Shown piece by piece: positions 12,364 through 28,600 of a stretch of 64,000 nucleotides of DNA. How positions within the stretch are numbered: position 1 is the stretch's first letter; the number at the start of each line of letters is the position of its first letter. The position numbers were made by a program, and so were the translations under genes. The DNA comes from Aplysia californica. Lineage: Eukaryota > Mollusca > Gastropoda > Aplysiida > Aplysiidae. The stretch spans positions 478,964-542,963 of the forward strand of contig NW_004797539.1 in assembly GCF_000002075.1 (NCBI RefSeq), given 5' to 3'. The notes below the pieces were generated by a model. It did not search any database, was not told the DNA's origin, and saw only the letters and a list, made by a program, of their open reading frames with translations.

Positions 12364-13801
12364 ATAAATTTTATTAAATACTAGATCTACTTTTTATGAA
12401 CTCTAGAATGTCATAAAAGGATTTATCTTTAAATTCAAATTCTATGCCCATTTTGGAGGATGTGATGTGTATAAACTCAGTCAAATCAGTCATGTCTTCA
12501 TTCACCTCTATTCTCCTTAAACTCTATATTTTCAGACCCTTATAATTTTAAGAAATTTGGAAGATTCTTTTGTACTTTTTCAACCATTTGTTTTCCTTAG
12601 CAAGGGGAAAAAAATATGGACACATTAAATTTTTTGTTTCATGTTCATGTAGTTTAATGAAAGATCAGTCACTTTTCTAGCTGATGCCCTGTTTTCTGTT
12701 CATTACTGTATTTTCAAATATTATTGTAACCGCCCCTAACTGAGTACAGTTGAACAAGGCTCATTGTACTGCCCCCCATTTAACCACCAGCCTCGCTTAC
12801 CGACAGGTTTTGTCAATGTACGAAAAGAATTCCTTATATAATCATTGTATTTGCACCTTTACACTGCCCTCCACCAACTGTCTCAGTTGTGCGGTCCTTA
12901 TTTGACTAAGTATAAATTTATTCCGTTATACTGCCAGCGAACTGGCCGCCAGAGCCACACACACACAGTACACACAAAGCTACACACAACACATGGCACA
13001 TCCACTGGATGGTTGCTTTACAAATATTTCACTCACAAGTCTCTACGGGCCAGGCCTAAGTCTAGATCAAATGCTTTTCACTGATTTGCTCCCTCCCCAT
13101 CCTTGTCTGTGTCTTAGATTTCAGGCAATATGGATAGATCTGTAGTGATGTAGTGTGTGGCAAGCGAACACAATACTGTGTGTCATTTAGAAGAGTACAA
13201 TTAAAACAAAGCATGACTTTGTACTTCAGCATCAAATTTCGCTCCCCGTGTGATGCTCTAATTATGAAAATATGCTTATTATCTTTAGGCCTTGGTCAGT
13301 ATTCTTTTAAAAAGTGGAATTCAATTTTAAGTCACCCGAAGAAACTTTAAAGGAACCCTGCCATCTCCTTCCCCCCCGTCAAAATACATGTCACCAGTCA
13401 GCCCAAAATAACTTACAGGCTGAAAAATGCTTTGGGCTGGGGCTTTTATTTAGTGAAGACTCTCGCTCACGTCTAAGTGACAGATCGCAGGGAGATAGTG
13501 CATTACTTCATCTAGTGATCGATAATAATCAAGTTCCTTTGACGTTGAGCAGTCGGTGCTTTCATGTATTTAACATAAGACATGAATACTTCATTGTACT
13601 GCCATCCCCACAGCACTGTCAACTTCATGCTCGTCCCAAGGTAAGCGATATAACGAAGTTTGACTGTATATTGAAACTGTAATAGTAATTGACAGTTAAT
13701 TTTTTCATTATGCATGTTTCACTTGTACATTTTCAACTACACATAGATATCTATATTGCATTTAGAAATGTGTTTGATTTTCTGTCTCATCTCCCCCTCA
13801 G
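12364..13801. other. Spacer upstream of METTL5, no gene seen
   Basis: Holds diverged fragments of CAGTTGAAC-type MITE ends (near 12749 and, reversed, near 13655-13673) and two 'TCATTGTACTGCC' pieces (12760 and 13592). No convincing coding exon. It ends at a strong acceptor, CTCCCCCTCAG (13791-13801), implying an upstream untranslated METTL5 exon. Confidence 0.45.
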
Positions 13802-13820
13802 ATTAAGATATTCTATCATA

Positions 13821-19136
<5,316 letters not shown>

Positions 19137-19494
19137 CATTTGAAAAATAGTCGTGATAACTGATTCTTTTGTTGTTGGTGTTCTATAGGGGTCAGGTTAG
19201 TGCAAGCCTCTTTTCAAATTGTAAACAAAACATTTTGAAATTCACACCAAGCCCTTTTTTCCGCTGAAACCGACATTCTGTGAGTAGTCGAAGGGGAACA
19301 CTCGATCTCAGCATGTTAGCACATTTGTTGAAATAGGTTACTCTTATCTCAACATGTTGGGTTAGCATCCATTGTTGAAGCAAACTATGGATGGACAATG
19401 GGTGAGTGTCACCATGGTGTCGAATGCATAAAATGATACATGAATTATCGCAACATATACAAATTTTGCAGAGACTCTTCCTCCATAACTAAGT

Positions 19495-19675
19495 TGTTAT
19501 TCTAGTTGCATTTGTGGGTAGCGAACATCACTGCCGTTGCCGTGCCTGTGTCGGTCAAAAGGCGACGACCGCTCACGGCCTCTACTGCACCCCTGTCGGT
19601 GGCGTACTTTCCTCTTTATTTCTACTAATTGCCGACGCATAAGCGGCAACGGCATAGCCCAATTACTAGAGTAAC
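19495..19675. mobile_element. 181-bp MITE with GTTA(T/C)TCTAGT ends
   Basis: The left end GTTATTCTAGTTGCATTTG matches the complement of the right end (GTTACTCTAGTAATTGGG) over the first 12 bases but one. An internal inverted pair 'GCCGTTGCCG' / 'CGGCAACGGC' lies at 19534 and 19643. GC-rich compared with its surroundings. No ORF. Confidence 0.6.
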
Positions 19676-20477
19676 GTCCCTTTGACCACTCAGAACAGTT
19701 TCACTTTATTAGAATGATTTCCCTTGAAGTTCTGCCTATTTTTGGAATGGGAGTTCCCTTTGTCCTATTTCTGGGTTTTGTTTTGAACGTCTGGCAGCTG
19801 AAGTCGGAAAAACGCTCATGCCGATACGAATTGAAAACGGCTCGTAGTTTCAGAGATTCTGAATCCATTATGATTCATTGAACTCAGATTGAGATGATGA
19901 AGTGCAAAATAATGGTAGTGATGGTAGTTTGAGATGAGAGAAAGAGGTAGATCACCTCTCGACAGCAATAGGAGCTAGATCTAGCACTAAATACTAGATC
20001 TAGTACTGAGTCTAGTACGACGACTAATGATTCAAGTAGTGACGCTTGAAATAGTGTAGCCCAAGTCGTCGTAAACTTATCAATTTAGTTTTCTTTGTTT
20101 TGTTACTTATTTTTGTGTGTATTTTAGAACAGAAACTTCTACGCTCTCATCAAAACAGCAAAATATTGTACTGGCTAGTTTGGCTTACTTTTAAAAAGTT
20201 TTAGTTCCCAAAATTTGTCATTTTTTGAAAAGCTATAAAACATGATATGAACAAAATAACATAGAGTCAGAATTCTTTCTGTTCTGTAAAGCTCAACATC
20301 TCGTACTGAAACTGCCAAATTTAATAAATCTAACATAAATAATAAGTACAGAGTAACTGGATTTTGAAAAAGGTAAAAAAAAATCTGGCATGCAGCGGCT
20401 TTTTCTGAGCTGAGGCGCCGGCAGCGAGTGAGTTGAATAAATTGGTCTTGCGATAAAATACACTCTGACATTTTCAA

Positions 20478-20822
20478 GTGTTTGAATGTGGGGTAGAAGA
20501 TGCTTCTCATTTCGCATCAACGGCTGAAGCACCACAGACTGAAGATGGCCAACCTGTGGATGTTTTCTTGACCTACCTGCAAAAAGAGTACTTACAACCC
20601 ACGTCAAAATTCCCTCCTACACTTAGGGCCAGCCAGAACATCAGTTTGCACACAGGCTGTGAATCCTTCCATTGCCACTTCTCCAAGAGCTTCAATAGCT
20701 ATCACCCGAATATATTTGTCTTTGTTGAAGCACTTGAAGAGGAAAAACAATTGTCTAGAGATCAAACTTCAATCCTTGTTTTCCTCTTCCGTCTTGCCAC
20801 CAAGGAAAATACAACAAAATAA
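20478..20822 (+). pseudogene. MULE-family transposase C-terminal fragment
   Basis: 114-codon open frame. Its segment ISLHTGCESFHCHFSKSFN followed by SYHPNIFVFVEALEEEKQ resembles the region after the catalytic core of MULE transposases ('TNN.CE.FH..FN......HPN...F...L'). The upstream catalytic DDE part and terminal repeats are not found nearby. It is therefore an isolated fragment, or one exon of a decayed copy, and not obviously part of the element at 11154. The family call is from motif memory. Confidence 0.5.
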
Positions 20823-21506
20823 TGACACTTGAATTCCTTTAGACTGTTGCCTTCAGTATGCTGCCAGTTTAATGAAATTTAAAAAGGTGGTCTTAAGTCA
20901 AGCCAAGGCCTTTAATAGAATTTGTATCCTTTACAATAATAAACAGCATTCCATTTCTAATGAGGCCTCACATTCATAATTACCAAGAGTGACATAATTT
21001 CTGTGTGATAGTCCCAAGTCTAAGACAGGAAATGGTGAAAGTATAGCCCAACTTTAAGCATGAGTCTGATAATTTGATACTCTAGTCTAATGTGTATTCC
21101 AATATGCTTCACCTTTCTGATAGAAAAAAGTTGTGTTCGATATCATTTGAAATGAGTTCAGAGAAAACCCCAATGAGTTGAGATCGAGGATCAAAGATAT
21201 GAACCCGATGAAATCAAATAAAAATGTGTTGAGATTGAGTGTATTGGGTCAGAGGGTGCCTACAGTAGTGGTCCCACTCCTGTACTATCCATCTGTTAAA
21301 CGAACAACTCAATATTCTTCTACTCCTTACATGGAACAACAAAACCACTGAAACAGACATGCACTCTCTACTACACACATTGTATTGGCAGGAGGGAAGA
21401 TTAGTAGATGCTTTTATAATAAAAACTAAAACAACTATACCATCAAATAAATGGTATCCTGTCACTGCCATTTCATTAACTAAATTTTGGGAGCAATTTC
21501 AGTAAA

Positions 21507-22196
21507 CAGGGTTTTTCAACCCAAAAAAGAGTTTTGGTCAGCAGGCTCTGACTAAAAAGTCTGAAAATTTTTCTGTGTAAAATTCTATGCGCGGTGGGCG
21601 GCATTTCATTTAAAACAGATAAGATATTAACATGTGGCAAAATATTTAATGCATAGGCCTAGGCCTATTATTAGAAAAGCCTAAATATAAAAAAAAAAAA
21701 TAGATCTCACCAATAATTGCATATTGATGCGTGTAATGGATGGGGGAAGGTCTTGAAAGAAATTACTTTCTGCTCTTGGAGGAGGTGCCAGCCAGTTTTT
21801 GACCCCTCCCTCTTTCTTGACTGTGAGAGTATTTCTTTTCTTTGGAAGTCTGCTAGAGCATAAAGGCTTGTAGCTGTTTTTTTTCTGTTTTTGCTTTTTA
21901 TTGCTTTGTTTTTCCATCTGCTAAATGCAGTTTGTTTTGATTATTTGGATTGCTTAAATACTAGGTAGGCTACTTATTTGTTCGTAAAAAAAAAGAAAAG
22001 AATAATGCTCAGCTCCAACCGACCAACCGGAAATGCACAAGAGTTCAATGACCCGTTCTGGTCTTCCTTCAGGCTTAGCCAGTGTCAGGTTACAATTTTC
22101 CGACCAGGCAGGAAACATTTTCATGGCTCTACCGATCTCGGCCAGAAAAGCTGCGAAAGCAGGATTTCGGCTTAAGCCAGAAAACTGGCAACCCTG
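21507..22196. mobile_element. Non-autonomous element, CAGGGTT ends (family A), long form
   Basis: Left end CAGGGTTTTTCAACCC (decayed), right end ACTGGCAACCCTG. The first ~220 bases ('GTCTGAAAATTTTTCTGTG', 'AAAACAGATAAGATATTAA') match the short copy at 53274-53494. About 460 bp of extra internal sequence is present here. Confidence 0.6.
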
Positions 22197-22619
22197 CTGA
22201 ATACCAAGGTGTATTTTATCGGACCATATTGCTGTAAGTGCTGTGTGAATGTGATTTAGAGTGATTGGTTATATATGTGAATTGTTTTCATAATAGGTGT
22301 TCATTCAGTCTATGATTCCCTTGAATTGTCTGACAATATTTGTAGTAAAAATAAACTTTTCTGTATCAAAATTATGCCGTCTTCAGTATGCGAATTTTTA
22401 TCCTAAAGATCCAGGTTGTACCTGTATTGAACTTCCTGAAGTGCATTCTACAAAATGGTCTGTTTGCATGTTTTTGGTAATTTTAGCAACTTAATTGTTC
22501 ACTTCATGAACTTCATCAGAAAAGCACCTGGTTCCTGGGTGTGCTGTGAACTGTTTCATGGTGAGCTGTGGAATGGATGACTGTGGTTTGAATTTACAAA
22601 AGGTATTCTTGAGTGTTGG

Positions 22620-22770
22620 ATTGTTTGAGGACTTTTGAAGTCTCTGTGCTTACTTGTCTTGGTCCTCCTATTGGAGAGGGACATTAACTTTAGGAGTCCT
22701 GCCTCTTAAATTTATATAACCTGTGTTGAAAGAGGGTAAACCCTTACAGTTACCAAGTTGTTCCCTTCCA
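22620..22770 (+). repeat. SINE 3' half (family T)
   Basis: 'CTTGGTCCTCCTATTGGAGA' followed by 'GGGACATTAACTTTAGGAG' matches the body of the tRNA-headed SINE at 58391-58570. The head is missing or unrecognisable. Confidence 0.5.
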
Positions 22771-23579
22771 GGACTTGGGACAGAGAGAAAAGTTTTTGTC
22801 AGAAGGAAGAAAAGCTATAAGAGCTCCCATGAAATAGATCTAGAACTTCCATGAGTTAACCAAGTGCATGATTGGCTGTGCTACAGCAACTGGTCCTACA
22901 AATCAGTTTTGATTTTGAGTACAAACTCAGGATTGTGAAAAGTGTATTCATTGTAATACAGCTCAACTTGTTTAAAAAGGTTCACTCTGTCTCCTTTCTA
23001 CTTTTCCAAAGACCTTTTCAATTGTTTGTTGAAAGGGGGTTTGAAAGAAACATAAATAATTAATGATCAATTGATGAAGTAAAAAAAAAAATCACTATAT
23101 CTAGATGCGTAACAATATTTGGTAGTTTCTTTCATTTGAAATTTTATTCAACCAACAAGTATCGTAATAGTCTTCAAAACTTGGGGAACTGCCATTACAT
23201 CAAACACATCGAATTATGATTTTCATTACATTGTGATTTTTAAAAAGTCATTAATGGTCAAGAGAGAAAAGCTATGAAAAATCACACACAATTATGAGTA
23301 GGACCACAGCCTTATGAAAGACTTAAGAGAATATTTCTCATGTCAAAATAAATAACAGTAGAATTTTCATGATCTTGAACAAACCGAACATCTTCATTCA
23401 CACAACAGTTCTTTGAGGACATACCTTCATTCCCTGATCTGCTACAATAATGTACATTCATGTACGGTGTAATGCTTCTTACAGTTAACGGTAATTGTAT
23501 CAATGTAACACCCCTTTTCAATAATATTGAAAAGTTATTTCAGAGATAGGGCCTTGAATCTAACATCCATCTCCGACAG

Positions 23580-23712
23580 AATCAAGCCAATAAGGCAGAG
23601 CCTTCAAAACTCCCTACACAACCCAAGTTCAATGACACTTCAATGGGAATTTGGACCATTGTCATCTGCGTAAAGCCCAGCATTTTACCAGCTGAGCTAA
23701 CTGAGTCCCCAC
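23580..23712 (-). repeat. tRNA-derived SINE head, minus strand
   Basis: On the minus strand GGGGACTCAGTTAGCTCAGC leads to 'TGGTAAAATGCTGGGCTTTA' and then a B-box-like GGTCCAAATTCCC. This is tRNA-like, with a Val(TAC)-like loop. Mismatches in the stems and the attached tail argue against a functional tRNA gene. Confidence 0.5.
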
Positions 23713-25358
23713 TACTACAGAAAGATATTGTTAATTTATTTTGTACACCACCAGGGGCACTGTACTGTGAGGTATAAAATGTTATTCTTTTTTCACAAAT
23801 ATACAAGTAATATTACAGTTTATAAGACAAGCCAACTAAACATATGTAAGCATTGACTAGTGATATAAAATAACAAATTAATATATGAAATCCTAACAAC
23901 AAAAACATCACCAGTGAAAGGATGGACATCCAACTCTATACATTCAATTTGATTATTTTTAAATTTTAAAATAGAAATATCCTTCATGTCTTAATGTAGA
24001 TTTCTATCTCATTCTCACAACAAAAACTTTTGGGATCATTCAATTTGAATTTCAAGTTAAAAATTATGTACAAATAAGACTAAGAGTAGTACACCGGATT
24101 TTACAAAGGTCATGACATTAACTGTCCAGCTAAGTGAGCAGGATATCTCTTCTCGATTAGATCAGAAGGATCTAACACTCAGGTGTGCGATAAAACTTTG
24201 CCATTCAATAATATAAAAAAAAAGAATAAAATGCCACAATAACTATATATTTTAAAAAAAATTGCACCACTGGTAGGTCCTACTTCTTTCTTTACCTCAT
24301 TTATTCCCATCTATCTTGCTCTTTCTGTGCACTACATTGTCATTATTGTGTCTATTTAATGTGCTTCTCCTCAATCAGACTAAACAGCCATAAACCAAGC
24401 TAGTGAAGTTACTATAATTTTGTCTGCAGACCGTCCTTGTTAACTCATTTGAGGTAGTTCGTGCACATCTGAAGGCCCTGAATTAAAAATCGTCTGTCTA
24501 GCCATCATATATCGTCACTGCGGAAAGAATCTTGAATTTGTAATCACCATACAAGTACAAGGTAAAGCAGGAAAGGCACAATAATAGGAACAGTCTATGA
24601 CACTCTTCCATGAAGGAAAAAACCCCTCAAACAAACAATTCCTTCCTGTGATGCCAATCACAAAGATGGACTTTGTGGTTTTGCTTTTCAAACAAAACTA
24701 GAATTATAGGAGTTTGTGGGTTATCAAATAATGAATGGCAGAATTGAAGGTGACACAACCGTCTTCCAATTAGAGAGAAAACTGTGCTGATCTCTTATAA
24801 AGATATATAAACATTAAAGAAAAAAACATTACCCCTTCCACAAAAAAAATCCCCATCAAACTAGTTCATCCTAAGAAAAGACAAGCGTACAACATGTTTC
24901 CATACAAAACTAACCAGAGTTTTTTCTCAGTTGGATAAACTAGAAGTGTATTTTCACAACCCTCTCACTCATCCTCACTTTGAATTTTACGGCAATAATT
25001 GCATACTGTACAAGAAATCACAAGACTCAATGAAATGCATTGTAAATAAAACTCATAGTCATGGGTAATGTACACAAGTCACTTAGATACAGACTTCAGC
25101 ACTTGCAAGAGCAATGTAGACTATTGTTTCACATCTTTAAAACAAAAACCTAATCATAAAAATCTGTATTCAATATTAAATTTTGAGTTGGTTGGCATTC
25201 CACATAAATTAAAACAGTTGTCTCAGTATCTCCTTACACACAAAACTTCAAAAACAGTAATATTTATAACATTTTAATAATTAACAAACTCAATAATATC
25301 ATTTCACAAAATGTTCAGTGTGTACAAAGCATTGCATTTGAATGGGAAATGTATTTGG

Positions 25359-25364
25359 TTTATT
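25359..25364 (-). terminator. SPG11: Candidate polyadenylation signal of SPG11
   Basis: AATAAA on the minus strand about 290 bases after the spatacsin stop codon. It is the closest canonical hexamer downstream of the stop that I noted; other AT-rich hexamers lie further left. Confidence 0.45.
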
Positions 25365-25655
25365 GCAGGCCTACACATTATTCATATCAATGGTGTTATG
25401 CTCCAACGTGTAACCAGTTTCTTGAAAATTTTCAACACGCCAAAAAAACCAAAACAACTAAAATTCTGACAAGAGAAAGCACTTAAGTTGGCTCAGCCCG
25501 CAGTGCTTTTTCACTACTTATAATTTTTAGTGCATGCTGACTCCTGGACTTCATTGAGGACCTGCAGAATGACCTTGGCAGTAGCCTTGGAACAATAAAA
25601 AAGTTGATGTATTTCTTCGAGTTACACTGTAGCAAAACACTATAAATATTCATTT

Positions 25656-28600
25656 TCACACGACAGTGAGATCTTGAAGGAAACTGCCGGTATCTCCCTT
25701 CAACATAGTGCTGACCACGTCTGTGAGGCCCAGCTCTGAGGCCAGTTTGTACTGCATCTGGGCGTCTTTACAGTTTGCCAAGAGCTTCCGGATTGACATT
25801 AAACCCCCGGTCGGTTTGACACTAGCCTGCTTGTACCTGGAGGAGGAGGCAAAAGTTGTGTAAGTTGCACAAGCTTACCTTTTACTTTCATAAAGCTTCA
25901 AATACACACACACAAGTCTTAGTTTTAAGTCAGGGTAAAGAGAAGCAATTAATATGATAATGCCTTTCCCTGCTCGCACTCTCTTATACACAGCAGTTGT
26001 TTCAGTCGAGTAAAGACACAATAATGGTCATTTCGAGCAGGGGAAAAGCAGACACAACAGACAACAGAGGGAAAGGCAGAAAAAAAAGAAGTAAGACCTA
26101 ACCTGCAGCCACTAGCTTGATTTATTTGCTCATAAAAACAATGCAATGAACACAAGAACAGTGCAGCAAATCATCTGGTAACTTTGTTTTGATTGAGTAA
26201 AGAGAACCATACTGATACAAAAGTCATTAAGTGCAAAGGAAAAAGTAAGACAGAAACAAAAAAGAAGGTAACAAAGTAGGACCTACTAGCAGTCCTCTCC
26301 AACCATCCACCAACCAGTAATGACTGAAGCAAAGCTCTTAAATGGTACCACAAAATTTACCTTTTCACCACATCTTCCACAATTGTTGGAGTGATCAGAA
26401 CATGCAGCTTCATCTCCTGCAGATAGCGCAGGTCTCCAGTCACAATCACATTGTTGTAGATGGCCTCAGCCCAGTCTGCACGCCGCTCATACGCATCTGA
26501 CACTACCATCGCCTGTCACCCCAAAAAATGACATTCTGAATTAGAATCCCCTGTCCTGTATGTAATGTAATTTTAATTTCAAAACAAAAGCTACACTCAC
26601 TCAAACTAGGAAATGAAAATTAGCAGGTAAAACACAATATCTCATTACTACAGTTGTAATATTTCACGTCGTAATATATAATAAGTCCAAAATCACTATT
26701 TGAGTAAATTAATTCTAAATAAAAAGTGCCGGAATTCAGTTTGAAATCTTCACAAATTTGACTCTTATTGTTTCGATAAACTGCCTCAGTTATGATCACT
26801 TTTGCTTTGGTATCGTGTGTAAAGTGCCTTCTTTTCGTTTTTATGATTAATTGCCATTTTGAAATCTGGATGAGAATCATGACTTGGTGGAGTTAATTTA
26901 TTCCAGTTGTTATAAGATGGATCTCTGGGCACAATGAAAGATGCTACAGCAAGTCAGCATGATAATGGTCACATTCTATCGAGAACAATTGAGAATACAT
27001 AAAGGTGTAACAATAAAACAGATAAAATGAGCTGGAGTTACTCTTAAGAGTTCAAAGTTTCAAATTTAAAAAATCACAGCTGTTCTTACTTCAAAAAGAA
27101 ACTACAACAATTCTATCTTTTAAAGCTACAATTATCAAAATTTTAACAGTTACTTTACAATAACTCCAATTCTGAAAGTGACAAAATTTCCGATTTTGAA
27201 AGAAACAATTTTACTCCTGAAAATGACAAACCAGTGGAGTCTTTCTAAATCGAACACATTTAACACATTGCACCCTAACTCGCCTAGTACCGCCCGAGAA
27301 TTCCCTTACGCGCTCCACCCTGGCTCGCCCGGAACCGCCCGCGCCGACCTAGCGTCTTTAGAAACGAAGTCTCGCCTTGACAAGACTCCGGGGCTGAGAT
27401 TTTGATTTGAATAGTTATTGCAAAAAGTTTCTTCTTTTGTTTGATACCGAAACGAAATTTTCGGGCCAGTAGTTTTAGTATTAAAATTAGAGCCGAACGA
27501 AGTGCGATCGCGTTACCGACACTTCGAAGGTGTCTCGACTTGTTGAAAAGCGACACAATTGAGTTTGAAAAAGGAAATAACGATGGATTTGAGCAAAAAC
27601 AAGCATACGACAAATCAGATGACTCAGATTTTGATGAAAACGTAGCAAGAATTTGGGGCGATTCAGACTGATCAGACGTAGAAAATCTAGAATTTAGATC
27701 TGGGGCCCGACCGTGAGGGTGAGAGTGAGAGTGACGGGTCGGACACCCCGATTGAACTAAAGTTAGAACATTTTCAACAGTTTGCGCATACATTAAGTTA
27801 TATTTTCCTTAAACTACATTCATTTTTCGTTTTAACTATTATTTTTTCAGGATTTTTGGAATTTGTTTAGTATTTTTAAAATGTGTTTTTTAAAGGCTTG
27901 TATTCACGGGAGGTGGGTTCCTTCCCCTTGCTTAGGATCTAACAATGGACTTCCCCTCAGACCCTCAGGGTGTAATGTGTTAATCTGAAAACACCGATTA
28001 ACTGACAGGAAATATAATCTACAATTTTTTCTTCTTTGTCTTTATAGGAAAACTATCGATTCGTCAAAATGTTCCTACTTATAAACTGTAAAGAATTTTG
28101 AGGGTTATGTTGCTTACATCTTCACTAGCAACCCTAAAGTAACGCAAATCATTATGTCTTAAGAACTTCAAGATACCAAAACAGAAGACAGAAACACGAG
28201 AACAAACGTGCCTGATGATGCAAGGATAGCGAAAGTATGTCTATCAGATGGTCATGGCTAGTTCATGTGACAGCATGTGGTGTATTATATGTCTAATGCT
28301 CACTTCTCTAGCCTAGCACAGACCATAGTAGAGTGCGCTGATCTACTCTTTCATCTGTTCTGTGTGATCATTCAGCAGATTAAGCAAGCTGACAATGTCG
28401 AAGAGAAAACTCAATGCTTACAGCCTGTAGCTCAACTTGCCATTATGGCAAAAGGTAGCCTACATGAGTAAAATAACTTTCAAAAAGTGAAATTCTCGCA
28501 AGCATTGAATTCCCAATTTTACAATGTCGACAGTTGTTGCTATTTGAGAAATATCTCTAAACCTAAAACACTATTAAATTGCTGAAAATCCTGTCGGTCC

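Larger units (their letters stand above)
19137..25655. other. Spacer between convergent METTL5 and SPG11
   Basis: Contains the 3' untranslated regions of both genes and several mobile elements (listed separately). No intact gene seen. I find no AATAAA within the first 500 bases after the METTL5 stop; the nearest is near 20938, which is too far to assign with confidence. Confidence 0.5.

Noticed and set aside
13153-13682. Plus-strand frames of 65-122 codons upstream of METTL5
   Set aside because: No conserved motif and no match to the METTL5 N-terminus; they contain diverged MITE pieces.
23580-23712. Candidate functional tRNA gene
   Set aside because: The stems do not pair well and a SINE-like tail is attached, so it is treated as a tRNA-derived repeat. 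The same applies to 58391-58470.
27284-27793. 169-codon minus-strand open frame
   Set aside because: It lies wholly inside the piggyBac derivative and is the antisense of the leader region. It resembles no protein.
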